Assembly: GCA_036389275.1 (NCBI GenBank)
Contig: DASVQE010000104.1
Span: forward strand, 1-64,000
DNA length: 64,000 nucleotides
Source: QHVT01 sp036389275
GTDB lineage: Bacteria; Acidobacteriota; Thermoanaerobaculia; Gp7-AA8
Direction of reading: 5' to 3'
The notes beneath the pieces were generated by a model. That model did not search any database and had not been told where the DNA came from. It worked only from the letters and a program-made list of their open reading frames with translations. Below, piece by piece: positions 25,083-33,304 of this stretch (within the stretch, counting starts at the first letter, position 1; every line of letters starts with the position of its first letter). The position numbers and the translations under genes are program-made.

Positions 25083-26441
25083 TCACCGCTCGCGCTTCAT
25101 CCCCTTGCGGGCCCGGATCACGAAGTGGATCGGGCAGCCGACGAGGTTGAAGGCGTCGCGGAACTGATTTTCGAGATAGCGCCGATACGAAAAGTGCAGC
25201 GGCTCGTCGACGTTCGAGAAGAGCGCGAACGTCGGCGGCCCTGCCTTCAGTTGCGTGACGTAGTAGAAGCGCCGCGGCTTGCCGCGCACCGACGGCGGAT
25301 TGTGCGCGGTGAGCGCGCGCTCGAGCACCGCGTTGAGCTCCGAGGTGCGGAAGCGGCGGCGGTAACCCTCGATGATCGTGTCGATGCGCGGAAAGATTTT
25401 TTCGACGCGGCGGCCGGTCTTCGCGGAGATGAACTCGAGCGGCGCGTACGAGAGGAACTTGAGGCGGAAGCGGAGCTGCTCCTCGAATTTCTTGTAGTCA
25501 TCCTGCGCGTGCTCGCCGACGTCCCACTTGTTGACCAGCAGCAGCGCCGCCTTCCCTGCATCTTCGGCGTAGCCGGCCACGGTCGCATCCTGCGCGGTCG
25601 CGCCGTCGGTGGCGTCGATCATCACCAGCGCGATCTCGCAGCGCTCGATGGCCTTGCGCGCTGAGATCACCGCCAGCTTCTCCGCCTCGTCGGTGGTCTT
25701 CCCTTTGCGGCGGATGCCGGCCGTGTCGATGATCGTGTAGTGGCGGCCGTTGCGCGTCAGGTCGGAGTCGATGGCGTCGCGCGTGGTGCCGGAGATCGGC
25801 GAGACCACGGCGCGCTCTTCCTGCGTGAGGCGGTTCAGCAGCGACGACTTGCCGACGTTCGGACGGCCGATGATGGCCACGCGCACCGGCGCGTTCGCAT
25901 CTTCCTCTTCATCCTCGACCGATTCGGGCGGCACGATCTCGGCGATCGCGTCGATCAGGTCGTCGACGCCGTCGCCATGCTCGGCCGACATCGGCATCAC
26001 GCGCTCGAAGCCGAGCTCCCAGAATTCCGGAATGGCTTCTTCCGCGTCCTTGCGATCGGTCTTGTTCACGACCAGCACGGTCTTCGCCGCTTCGCTCCGG
26101 AGGTCCTGCGCGATGTCGCGATCCTCGGCCAGCAGTCCGGCCGCGCCGTCGACGACGAAGACGATGAAGTCGGCCTCGCCGAGCGCGCGCTGCGCCTGCT
26201 CGCGGATCTCGCCGGCGAACGCCGACATCGGCGAGTCGCCGTATTCGAGTCCGCCGGTGTCGGTGAGCCGGTAGCGGCGGCCGTCGTCGAGCGCGACGAC
26301 GTCGGTGAGGCGGTCGCGCGTCATCCCCGGCAGATCGTGGATGAGCGCGCGGCGCTTGCCGGCCAGGCGGTTGAAGAGCGTCGACTTGCCGACGTTCGGC
26401 CGGCCGACGATGACGACGTGTTTCAGATTGCGATTTGCCAT
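25083..26441 (-). CDS. der: Ribosome-assembly GTPase Der (EngA)
   Basis: Der has two GTPase domains in tandem and helps to mature the 50S subunit. The 452-residue product shows both: G1 motifs VIVGRPNVGKST (residues about 9-20) and AIIGRPNVGKSS (near 185), G3 motifs DTGG and DTAG, and G4 motifs NKTD and NKWD. The C-terminal KH-like domain ends GCPIHFVIRARKGMKR. ATG at 26441 starts the conserved N-terminus; the longer open frame is antisense junk. Its stop abuts the convergent M56 stop within TGATCA. It overlaps the DUF92 fusion gene by 19 bases. Confidence 0.97.
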   Translation of the reverse strand: MANRNLKHVVIVGRPNVGKSTLFNRLAGKRRALIHDLPGMTRDRLTDVVALDDGRRYRLTDTGGLEYGDSPMSAFAGEIREQAQRALGEADFIVFVVDGAAGLLAEDRDIAQDLRSEAAKTVLVVNKTDRKDAEEAIPEFWELGFERVMPMSAEHGDGVDDLIDAIAEIVPPESVEDEEEDANAPVRVAIIGRPNVGKSSLLNRLTQEERAVVSPISGTTRDAIDSDLTRNGRHYTIIDTAGIRRKGKTTDEAEKLAVISARKAIERCEIALVMIDATDGATAQDATVAGYAEDAGKAALLLVNKWDVGEHAQDDYKKFEEQLRFRLKFLSYAPLEFISAKTGRRVEKIFPRIDTIIEGYRRRFRTSELNAVLERALTAHNPPSVRGKPRRFYYVTQLKAGPPTFALFSNVDEPLHFSYRRYLENQFRDAFNLVGCPIHFVIRARKGMKRER

Positions 26442-27769
26442 GCGAGGTACATCAGCAGCGCGCCGACGACAGTATTGAAAAAGTTCAGCACGCCGTTCGG
26501 TACGCCCTTCATGCGCTTCCGGTTCCAACTTCCGGCGATGCTCTCGATGTACGAGCCGAGGAACGCGCAGATCGCGACCGTGGCAATCATCCGCCACGAG
26601 AAATCGGCGACCTGTTCGAACATCGCGTCGACCGATTTCGTGGCGATCGCCGCCACCACCAATCCCGCGATCGCTCCCGCGAGCGTTCCTTCCACGCTGA
26701 TCGCGCCCTCGGTGCCGACCGGCACGCGACGCAGCGTCAGCGGCAGGAAGGCGCGGCGTCCGGCGAGCTGCCCGATCTCCGAGGCGGTCGTGTCGGCGGC
26801 GGCGGTGGCGAGCGAAGCGATGCCCATGAACATCGGCAGCAGCTCGAGCTCGGTGTCGCCGTAGCGGCTGCGCGCGAGACGGGAGACGGCGATCGCGCAG
26901 ATCGCGGCGACGCCGACGTTCGAGAAGGCGTGGCTGAAGCCGCGCCGTCCGCCGCTCTCCTGCGCCAGTCCGAGGCGCGCTTTCCGTCCGTAGCCGAGCT
27001 TCGTGGCCGAGGTGCCGATGACGAAGAAGACCAGCAGCGCCACGTATAGCGGCCAGCCGGCGCCCAGAATGATGATCGCGCCGAGGACGAAGCCGCCGAG
27101 CGCGCCGGAAACGTTGACGCTGTGGGCGAAGTAGCCGATCAGCGCCAGCACTCCGTTCACGATCAGCCACCACTGGGTGTGCGGCCAGACCGCGTACGGC
27201 GAGAGGACGTGAATGCCGGCGATGACGAGGGCGACGCTCGAGGCGAACGGCACCGTCACGTTGTCGTCGACGCCGAGCGGCAACGACTCGGCGATGGCGG
27301 CGGCGATGGCGGCGGTCAGCACCACCAGCGGCGCGTCGTACTGCATGTACCAGGCGGCGGCCAGCGCGGCCGCACTTCCGGCGATCAGGAAGGCCGCAAA
27401 TCCACCGATGCTCTTGTCGCGATTCCACGGAAGTGCGGAGGTGCGGAAGGACTTCCCGACCAGCGTGGCCGTGCCGTCGCCGAACGCCAGCAGCGCCCAG
27501 CCGATGGCCGCATAGTGCAGCGCGTTGCGGAAGACCAGCACGAGGACGAGGACGGAGACGGGATAGAGCACCGTGCCGGCGTCGTAGCCGCGCTCGTGAC
27601 GCGAGACGCGCGTGCCGACCAGCCGGTGCAGCAGCAGCCAGTTGCTCAGCACCGCCGCGACGCAGACGGCGGCCACCACCGGCCACGGCAGCAGCCGCAG
27701 CGTGAGCAGGCCGAAGCCGAAAGCGATGTGGAGCGACTTGCGGAGCAACTCGTTCGTCGCGTGCGGCAT
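26423..27769 (-). CDS. Fusion of polyprenol/phytol-kinase-like and DUF92 membrane domains
   Basis: This 448-residue polytopic membrane protein joins two families. The N-terminal half (to about residue 195) resembles CTP-dependent dolichol/phytol kinases: RKSLHIAFGFGLLTLRLLPW, then ALLAFGDGTATLVGKSF and the basic WNRDKSIGGF. The C-terminal half is DUF92 (TMEM19-like): FSHAFSNVGVAAICAIAV, TAAADTTASEIGQLAG, VPVGTEGAISVEGTLAGAI. In plants and cyanobacteria, VTE5-like phytol kinase and VTE6-like DUF92 phytyl-phosphate kinase act in sequence. A single protein making an isoprenoid diphosphate from the alcohol is thus plausible. It overlaps der and is divergent from manC. Confidence 0.85.
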   Translation of the reverse strand: MPHATNELLRKSLHIAFGFGLLTLRLLPWPVVAAVCVAAVLSNWLLLHRLVGTRVSRHERGYDAGTVLYPVSVLVLVLVFRNALHYAAIGWALLAFGDGTATLVGKSFRTSALPWNRDKSIGGFAAFLIAGSAAALAAAWYMQYDAPLVVLTAAIAAAIAESLPLGVDDNVTVPFASSVALVIAGIHVLSPYAVWPHTQWWLIVNGVLALIGYFAHSVNVSGALGGFVLGAIIILGAGWPLYVALLVFFVIGTSATKLGYGRKARLGLAQESGGRRGFSHAFSNVGVAAICAIAVSRLARSRYGDTELELLPMFMGIASLATAAADTTASEIGQLAGRRAFLPLTLRRVPVGTEGAISVEGTLAGAIAGLVVAAIATKSVDAMFEQVADFSWRMIATVAICAFLGSYIESIAGSWNRKRMKGVPNGVLNFFNTVVGALLMYLAWQIAI

Positions 27770-27796
27770 GCGACGCGCATCCTACAATGCGCGCCC

Positions 27797-28633
27797 GTGA
27801 CTGCTCAGACCTCGCCTCGCGCCGCCGTGATCCTCGCCGGAGGTGCCGGCACCCGCCTCCGTCCGCTCAGCTCCGACGACAACCCGAAGCAGTTCCTCCG
27901 GCTGTTCGACGGCCGCTCGCTGCTGCAGCTCACCTGGTCGCGCCTCACACGCGTGGTGCCGGCCGAATCGATCTTCGTCTCAACCACGACCCAGTACGTC
28001 GACAAATGCCGCGAGCATCTGCCCGAGCTGCCGCCGGAGAACATCCTGGCCGAGCCGGCGCGCCGCAACACCGCGCCCGCCATCGCCCTTTGCACCTTCA
28101 CGCTGGCCGAGCGCCTCGGCGATCCAACCGTGGCGTTCCTAGCCTCGGACCACTACATCGGCAACGAAGCGGAGTTCGCGCGCGTGCTCTCCCGCGCCTT
28201 CGATTTCGCCGAGCTGCACGACACGCTCATGACCATCGGTATCGAGCCGACCGAGCCGAATACCGGCTTCGGCTATCTCCGCGTCGGCGCGCCGCTCGCG
28301 GACGAAGTCCTCCGCGTGGAAGCCTTCACCGAGAAGCCCGACCGCGAGCGCGCCGAGGAGCTCGTGCGCAGCGGCCGCTACATCTGGAACGCCGGCATGT
28401 TCGCCTGGCGCGCGTCCATCTTCCGCCGCGAGCTCGAGCGCGCCGCGCCGGAGATCGCCCGCGTGTCGCAGGAGACGTACGAGTCGATGCCATCCATCTC
28501 CATCGATTACGCGCTGATGGAAAAAGCACCGGACGTGGCGACCATCCGCGGCGACTTCGAATGGTCGGACGTCGGATCGTTCGACGCGCTGCGGAAGGTG
28601 GGCGTCGACGTCGACGCGCTGCTGGCGCAGTGA
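27797..28633 (+). CDS. manC: Mannose-1-phosphate guanylyltransferase
   Basis: This 278-residue enzyme makes GDP-mannose from mannose-1-phosphate and GTP, for surface polysaccharide. It has the nucleotidyltransferase signature AVILAGGAGTRLRPLS, the DNPKQFLRL block, EPARRNTAPAIAL, the metal-site FLASDHYIG and FTEKPDR with WNAGMFAWR. The phosphomannose-isomerase domain of bifunctional ManC is absent. GTG at 27797 is the only start that keeps the conserved N-terminus. TACAAT at 27783-27788 is a possible -10 box nine bases upstream, which would give a leaderless mRNA; no good -35 box is seen. Confidence 0.92.
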   Translation: MTAQTSPRAAVILAGGAGTRLRPLSSDDNPKQFLRLFDGRSLLQLTWSRLTRVVPAESIFVSTTTQYVDKCREHLPELPPENILAEPARRNTAPAIALCTFTLAERLGDPTVAFLASDHYIGNEAEFARVLSRAFDFAELHDTLMTIGIEPTEPNTGFGYLRVGAPLADEVLRVEAFTEKPDRERAEELVRSGRYIWNAGMFAWRASIFRRELERAAPEIARVSQETYESMPSISIDYALMEKAPDVATIRGDFEWSDVGSFDALRKVGVDVDALLAQ

Positions 28634-28643
28634 CGGGTACCGA

Positions 28644-29044
28644 TCAGCGCGCGACCCGGAAGTAGACGTCGTAGTAGATCTCGCGGTGCGGCGCCGCACC
28701 TTGCAGGTGGCTCATCAGGCGGTACAGATTCCCGGCCGAGTCGCGCCGGTTCACGACGCTGTACGTCGTGTCGAGCGCGCGGACGGTCGACCGAGCGATC
28801 GGCAGGAGCTCGCCGGCGGCCGATGTCCCATCATGGTCGCTGTCGATCCACAACAGCAGGCGCGGCCAGATTGGATCGCGATCGTCAACGAGGCCGTCAT
28901 GGCAACTCGGAGCCGTCGTCGATGGTGCGATTACGGTTGGCGTCGAGGGCGATGAAAGCCAACGGCGATCCGGGCGCCCGAACGTCCACGAGACGCGTGC
29001 TTCTCCCATCCGGCACGCACGAGCAGAGTCGGAAAACGGCTCAT
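28644..29044 (-). pseudogene. Frameshifted secreted-protein C-terminus with EF-hand-like repeats
   Basis: Three minus-strand frames must be joined to give one product. The first starts ATG at 29044, overlapping the previous stop (MSRFPTLLVRAGWE). The second gives GSPLAFIALDANRNRTIDDG and then a stop. The third gives DGLVDDRDPIWPRLLLWIDS, DHDGTSAAGELLP and ends YYDVYFRVAR. The DxNxNxxIDDG and DSDHDG lines look like calcium-binding loops of a family of secreted proteins. At least two frameshifts, with loss of the piece between the loops, indicate a pseudogene; a sequencing error could explain one shift. GC content looks lower than in the neighbours. Confidence 0.65.
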
Positions 29045-29670
29045 CGGCAACCTTCTTCGATCGCCTGCAGCGACTCGACGGTGCCGGGAACGACTCTACT
29101 CACGACGAGGAGGCTCGGCGCCACAGAGCGGTAGAGGAACTCGTCGAATTGGCGATGCCCGTAGATCGCGCGCATCCGCTCCAACGCATCGCGGCGCGTA
29201 CTGCAGACGCGTCGCTCCACATCTGTCGAAGCGGTGGCACTGCTCCGCCGCGCGTGCAGCTCACGGAGCGCCGCCATGTGCGGTGCGGACGCGTTCTCGA
29301 GATTGCGCCAGAACTCGTCCGCGTCCCACTGCGCGCTCACGATGAAGTCGCGGCAAGAGTCGCGGACCTGCGGACGAACTTCGGAAGGTGCTTGCACGCC
29401 GCGAAGCAGTCCGTTCAGCAACTCGTACGGCAGGAAGAGCTCGGGATTCCTGCGCCCGTCGATCACGAACGCCGTCGCTGGATCGACGAAGGCTCCATTC
29501 GCAGCGCTGTCGTCGCGGAACCTTTGTACCCGCGCCGCGATCGCACTCCGCTCGAAACGCTCGCGCAACCGCTCCGAAAGGGGGCGGCTCGAGCCAGGAG
29601 GAGGAACAGCTTGCGCGGCGAGGGTGGCGGCGACTGTCGCGATGAGAGCGAATAGGCCGCGCAAGAACAT
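29041..29670 (-). CDS. Secreted hypothetical protein
   Basis: I do not recognise this 209-residue protein. It has an N-terminal signal peptide (FLRGLFALIATVAATLAAQA) followed by PPPGSSRPLSERLRERF and a mainly helical, charged mature part with four cysteines. It runs into the frameshifted gene through an ATGA overlap, so both belonged to one unit. Codon use and GC content look lower than in the surrounding genes, which may point to a different origin. The function is unknown. Confidence 0.7.
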   Translation of the reverse strand: MFLRGLFALIATVAATLAAQAVPPPGSSRPLSERLRERFERSAIAARVQRFRDDSAANGAFVDPATAFVIDGRRNPELFLPYELLNGLLRGVQAPSEVRPQVRDSCRDFIVSAQWDADEFWRNLENASAPHMAALRELHARRSSATASTDVERRVCSTRRDALERMRAIYGHRQFDEFLYRSVAPSLLVVSRVVPGTVESLQAIEEGCR

Positions 29671-29691
29671 GCTGTCACTCGTGCGCGAACG

Positions 29692-30528
29692 CTACGCGCT
29701 GAACAGCCGCGCCCCGTTCTCCCACAGGATCTTCCGCTCCACCGTCTCGCCGAAGGCGTGCTCGCGGAATGCCTCGACGTTCGCGCGCATCGAGGTCACG
29801 CCCGGCGACGGCCAGTCGGTGCCCCAGAGGGCGCGGTCGGCGATGTCGGCCAGGCGCGGGACGTAGCGCGGCAGCGATTTCGGCGGGATGCCGGAGAGAT
29901 CGATGTGCACGTTCGGGTGGCGGCGCACCAGGAAGAACGCCGTCTCGCCGTAGAGCGGACGGCCGGCGTGCGCGAGGATGATCGGCAGGCGCGGGAAGTC
30001 GATGGCCACGTCATCGATCGGCATCGGGTCGGCGAAGACGTTGCGCGCGCGCGGAAAGATCGAGGTGCCGGTGTGAAACATCACCGGGACGCCGCGCTCC
30101 TCGCACTCGCGATAGATCTCCGCGAGCTGCCACAGCTCGCCGCGGTACGCGTTCGGCGAGAAGAGCTGATGCGGCGGATGGATCTTGATCATCCGGATGC
30201 CGAGGTCGAGGACGCGGCGGATCTCGCTCCGGACGTCGATCTCGTGCAACGGATTCACCGAGCCGACCGGGACGAGGCGGTCGCGATGGTCGCGCGTGAA
30301 CTCCGCGATCCAGTCGTTCGCCTCGCGCGTGAAGCCCATCACGTCCGGCGAGACGTAGTTGATGCAGGCGATGCGGTCGACGCCTTCATCATCGAGGTAG
30401 CGCAGCAACGCATCGGGCGACGAGAGGATGTCTTTCACTCCGGCGTGCGACGCGTCGTCGATGAGCGGCAGCACCTCCGGCTTGAGCATCGTCCACGGCT
30501 GGACGTGCACGTGCACGTCGAAGATCAC
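29692..30528 (-). CDS. Amidohydrolase-2 family metal-dependent hydrolase
   Basis: This 278-residue TIM-barrel protein belongs to the amidohydrolase-related family (decarboxylases and lactonases of aromatic or sugar acids). Metal ligands are visible: HxH in IFDVHVHVQPW at the start, His in VPVMFHTGTSIF, His in PIILAHAG and Asp in LWGTDWPSPGV near the end. GTG at 30528 is chosen because it overlaps the acetyltransferase stop (GTGA) and puts the HxH motif at the usual place; an ATG at 30552 is also in frame. The substrate is unknown. Confidence 0.87.
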   Translation of the reverse strand: MIFDVHVHVQPWTMLKPEVLPLIDDASHAGVKDILSSPDALLRYLDDEGVDRIACINYVSPDVMGFTREANDWIAEFTRDHRDRLVPVGSVNPLHEIDVRSEIRRVLDLGIRMIKIHPPHQLFSPNAYRGELWQLAEIYRECEERGVPVMFHTGTSIFPRARNVFADPMPIDDVAIDFPRLPIILAHAGRPLYGETAFFLVRRHPNVHIDLSGIPPKSLPRYVPRLADIADRALWGTDWPSPGVTSMRANVEAFREHAFGETVERKILWENGARLFSA

Positions 30529-30968
30529 GCGAGCATCACCAGTCGCATGCACACCGCCGAAGCCGGACAGGCGTCCTGGAACTCGCGCGACGAGAGGAGC
30601 TGCGGATGCACTTCGTCGCGATCGATCGGCTTGAAGCCTCGCTTCCGAAAGTACGCCTCGGCCGTGGTGGTGAGCAGATAAAACTCTCGCAGGCCGCGCG
30701 AGGCAAGACGGTCAAGTAGTTGACGAACGATGCGCCGGCCGATGCCGTGACTGCGGTACGCCGGCTCGACGGCGACCGAGCGGATCAGCGCCGCGAACTG
30801 ATACGCCTCGGCGCCGCCGCACGCGACCAGCCTGCCGCCGTCGCGCGCCACAAGGAACGTTTTCCAGTGATCGTCGACGCCGGCGGTCGGCAGTCCGCTC
30901 GTGGTCAGGAGCGCTTTGATCGCGTCGAGGTCCTGCGCGGTAGCCGGTGCAATCTCGATGTCGCTCAT
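30525..30968 (-). CDS. GNAT acetyltransferase, ArsN2-like
   Basis: This 147-residue protein has the GNAT acetyl-CoA motif (VEPAYRSHGIGRRIVRQLLD) and the ending FRKRGFKPIDRDE...REFQDACPASAVCMRL. This ending is typical of the ArsN2 group of arsenic-associated acetyltransferases. No other ars gene is near, so a role in arsenic resistance is uncertain. ATG at 30968 begins the conserved MSDIEIAPATAQDLDAI; the open frame reaches 31007 but that part falls in the terminator. It is coupled to the amidohydrolase gene. Confidence 0.85.
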   Translation of the reverse strand: MSDIEIAPATAQDLDAIKALLTTSGLPTAGVDDHWKTFLVARDGGRLVACGGAEAYQFAALIRSVAVEPAYRSHGIGRRIVRQLLDRLASRGLREFYLLTTTAEAYFRKRGFKPIDRDEVHPQLLSSREFQDACPASAVCMRLVMLA

Positions 30969-30986
30969 GGGCTCGGCGCCGATCAT

Positions 30987-31018
30987 AAAACGAAAACGGC
31001 CGCGCACCGCGCGGCCGG
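30987..31018 (-). terminator. Rho-independent terminator (minus strand)
   Basis: On the minus strand a CGGCCGCG/CGCGGCCG stem with a short loop (about 30997-31017) is followed by TTTTCGTTTT. It lies downstream of the Ser-rich gene (stop at 31077) and just upstream of the acetyltransferase gene, so it ends the former transcript. Confidence 0.88.
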
Positions 31019-31076
31019 GACATCACGCTCAGGTCGGCACTCGCGGCCGATCGGAGTGTTCAGGTCGTTTCGTCTC

Positions 31077-31457
31077 TCAGTGGCGTCCGCTCGTCGAGCT
31101 GCCGATGCTGCCCGAGTCGTTCTCCATGCTGCCGCTGCTGCTATCCCGGTTGCCGCGGCTGCTTCCCGAGTTGCTGCTGCCGAGGGTGTCGCTGCCGGAA
31201 CGTCCCGACGACGAGCTCATGTCGCCCATGCCGGAGCGGCGCGACGATTCGTTTTCCATGCTGCTGGTGTCATTGCTTTCGTTTCGATTGCGCATGTTTC
31301 CTCCTTCCAGTTCTTCCGAGCGGCCGATGCTCTGGCCGAACTCGAGGCCCGAGGCGTTCTTCTCGCGCCCCTGTTCCTCCGAGGTGTGGCGGTTGATCTC
31401 ACCAGCCTCGGTCGGGGTGGTGCGCTGACTGACGCGATCGCGTTCGCGGTTCTCCAT
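31077..31457 (-). CDS. Hydrophilic Ser/Gly/Asn-rich protein with internal start site
   Basis: This 126-residue protein is low-complexity and disordered in appearance. The first half (ENRERDRVSQRTTPTEAGE) is charged; the second half is rich in Ser, Gly, Asn and Met (MENESSRRSGMGDMSSSSG). No signal peptide or membrane segment is visible. AAAGGAGG precedes ATG at 31457. A second in-frame ATG at 31295 is itself preceded by GGAGGAAAC, an ideal ribosome site, so a 72-residue shorter product may also be made, or two ancestral small genes have fused. It resembles small stress-type hydrophilic proteins in composition only. A terminator follows. Confidence 0.7.
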   Translation of the reverse strand: MENRERDRVSQRTTPTEAGEINRHTSEEQGREKNASGLEFGQSIGRSEELEGGNMRNRNESNDTSSMENESSRRSGMGDMSSSSGRSGSDTLGSSNSGSSRGNRDSSSGSMENDSGSIGSSTSGRH

Positions 31458-31540
31458 CAATCCTCCTTTCACACGGGGAAAGGAAGTGCAACGGAGGTGC
31501 CCAGTCGACGCCTAAGTGACTGAACCGTAAGGGAATAAAG

Positions 31541-32263
31541 TCAGCGCAACTCGAAGACGGCGGTGATGAAGAAGGTCACTTCCTGCGATCCCGCCGCGAC
31601 CGGAACGTCTTGCGCGACCTTCGCTTCCATCGCCATGGCCCGCATCATCGGCGGCGGCGGCGGCGGCTGTACGTTGTCGACCGTTCCCTCGGTGATGCGC
31701 AATGCGCGGCCGAGCGTGCGGCCGGCCGCCTGCGCGAGCAGCGCCGCTTTCGAACGCGCGTCGTCGACCGCGGCGCGCAGACCCTGGTCGCGGCCGCGTG
31801 CGGGATCGGAGACTTCGAAGTTGAGACCGGACGAGGTGTTCACGCCGGCGCCGATGGCAATGCCCAGAAGCCGTCCGGCGTCGGCGATCTTCGTGCTGCG
31901 CACGGTGATGCTGTTGGAGACCTGATAGCCGAGGATACGCGGCAGGCGGCCTTCCTGATAATCCTGCTGCGGATAGATGTTGAAGTTCGAAGTCTGGATG
32001 TCGCGCTCCTGCGCGCCCGCCTTGCGCAGCGCGGCGAGCACCGCGGCCACGCGGCGGTTGTTCTCCGCGACCGCATCATCGACTGTCGGCGCGACGCTCT
32101 GCACGCCGACGTTGAATGTGAAACGATCGGGCGTGACGTTCACGCGACCCGTTCCGCTCACGGTCACCGTCTCCGCCGCCGTCATGGCGTACGGCTGCTG
32201 CTGCGGCTGCGGCTGTGCGACTGCCGCCGTGGCGACCAACATCGTGAATAGAAATCTTTTCAT
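31541..32263 (-). CDS. SIMPL-domain (DUF541) periplasmic protein
   Basis: This 240-residue exported protein has a signal peptide (MKRFLFTMLVATAAVA) and a SIMPL/DUF541 domain. Typical blocks are VTVSGTGRVNVTPDRFTFNV, NNRRVAAVLAALRKAGAQ, DIQTSNFNIYPQQDYQ and ILGYQVSNSITVRS. Family members form large oligomers in the periplasm or outer membrane and are tied to oxidative or surface stress; the molecular role is not known. GGAGG precedes the ATG. It is divergent from the ferredoxin gene by 32 bases. Confidence 0.92.
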   Translation of the reverse strand: MKRFLFTMLVATAAVAQPQPQQQPYAMTAAETVTVSGTGRVNVTPDRFTFNVGVQSVAPTVDDAVAENNRRVAAVLAALRKAGAQERDIQTSNFNIYPQQDYQEGRLPRILGYQVSNSITVRSTKIADAGRLLGIAIGAGVNTSSGLNFEVSDPARGRDQGLRAAVDDARSKAALLAQAAGRTLGRALRITEGTVDNVQPPPPPPMMRAMAMEAKVAQDVPVAAGSQEVTFFITAVFELR

Positions 32264-32295
32264 GCAACCTCCTGGTTCTCCGCGCCGGACATCCG

Positions 32296-32526
32296 ATGGC
32301 TGATCCGAACGACAAGGTGCCGGGGCAGGCCGAGGGACGATATTACGTCGATACGCAGTGCATCGACTGTGACCTCTGCCGCGAGACCTCGCCGGCGAAC
32401 TTCACCCGCAACGACAACGAGTGTTTCTCCTACGTCTTCAAGCAGCCCGAGACGCCGGAGGAAGAGCTGTTGTGCAAGGACGCCCTCGACAACTGCCCAG
32501 TGGAAGCGATCGGCAACGACGGTTAG
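32296..32526 (+). CDS. Single-cluster ferredoxin
   Basis: This 76-residue protein is a small [4Fe-4S] (or [3Fe-4S]) ferredoxin. The first three ligands lie in DTQCIDCDLCRETSP and the fourth in DNCPVEAIG near the end, with about 40 residues between. An extra Cys lies in NECFSYVF and one in LLCKDAL. It serves as an electron carrier for a partner that cannot be named from context. It is followed, tail to tail with five bases between, by the receiver-protein gene. Confidence 0.92.
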   Translation: MADPNDKVPGQAEGRYYVDTQCIDCDLCRETSPANFTRNDNECFSYVFKQPETPEEELLCKDALDNCPVEAIGNDG

Positions 32527-32531
32527 CGCGG

Positions 32532-32960
32532 TCAGTGCAGCTTCTTGTCGACGCTGACCTGCTCGTGCCAGTCGTCGGCGAGCAGCACCTCGATCAGCTC
32601 CTGCAGCTCTTCCATGTGAAACGGCTTGGTGAGCGCGGCGGTCATGTTGTTGCCTTTGGTGATGGTGAGGATGTCGCCTTTGCCCGAGGCCACGACCACC
32701 GGCGTCTGCTTCCCCTGCTGCACGTACCAGGCGATCCACTCTTCGCCGCTCATGCCGGGCAGGTTGAGGTCGAGCAGGATCAGTTTCGTGTCGGGGTTCG
32801 CGCTGAGCAGATTCATCCCTTCGACGGCGCCGGTGGCGGAGAGCACCTCGTAGCCGCGCTTCTGCAGGTACGACTTGTACAGAGAGAGGACCTCGGGATC
32901 GTCTTCGATCGCCAGGATCTTGTTGTGCGGCTTTCCGTTCGTGGTACGGCTATCCAGCAT
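32532..32960 (-). CDS. Stand-alone response-regulator receiver protein
   Basis: This 142-residue protein is a CheY-like receiver with no output domain. The acidic pocket is in ILAIEDDPEVLSLY, the phosphoacceptor Asp in LILLDLNLPGMSGEEW, the conserved Ser/Thr near VVVASGKGD and the Lys in ALTKPFHMEEL. The fold is complete. No histidine kinase is in the window, so its partner is elsewhere. Confidence 0.92.
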   Translation of the reverse strand: MLDSRTTNGKPHNKILAIEDDPEVLSLYKSYLQKRGYEVLSATGAVEGMNLLSANPDTKLILLDLNLPGMSGEEWIAWYVQQGKQTPVVVASGKGDILTITKGNNMTAALTKPFHMEELQELIEVLLADDWHEQVSVDKKLH

Positions 32961-33046
32961 GGGATGCTCTCCTCGCCCGGCGCTCTTGCGAGTTCCGTGC
33001 TAACTGCTGAGCCACGGGAAGTCCGGCGCCGTGGCATCATCGCGGC

Positions 33047-33304
33047 GTGGGATTGGCGCTCTGGCTCGGCGGCGGTGTCCTCGCCTTTCTGCTTGCGAGG
33101 ATCATTCCGTATGGACGCGAACAAACGCGCTGGAGCGAAGGGTTTGCGGCGCTGGCGGCGGCGCTGCTGCTCGGCTTCGCCGCGACGGCGCTCGACTTCG
33201 GCGGAGTGCGCGAGCCCGATTGGCGCGCCGGCCTCTTCGCGCTCCTCGGCGCGTTCGCGGCGGCGGGAGCGGTGCGACTGGCGCGGTCAGCGCGGCGCGC
33301 GTAG
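33047..33304 (+). CDS. Small membrane protein
   Basis: This 85-residue protein starts at GTG 33047 and has three hydrophobic segments (LALWLGGGVLAFLLARIIPY, FAALAAALLLGFAATALDF, GLFALLGAFAAAGAVRLA) separated by short charged loops. The layout resembles small GlsB/YeaQ-type membrane proteins, but similarity is weak. An inverted repeat GCCACGG/CCGTGGC stands at 33011-33035 before the start. It ends in an 18-base overlap with the convergent DUF309 gene. Confidence 0.65.
   Translation: MGLALWLGGGVLAFLLARIIPYGREQTRWSEGFAALAAALLLGFAATALDFGGVREPDWRAGLFALLGAFAAAGAVRLARSARRA

Noticed and set aside
30525..30968. An arsenic resistance locus
   Set aside because: Only an ArsN2-like acetyltransferase is present; no arsR, arsC, arsB or arsM gene was found around it.
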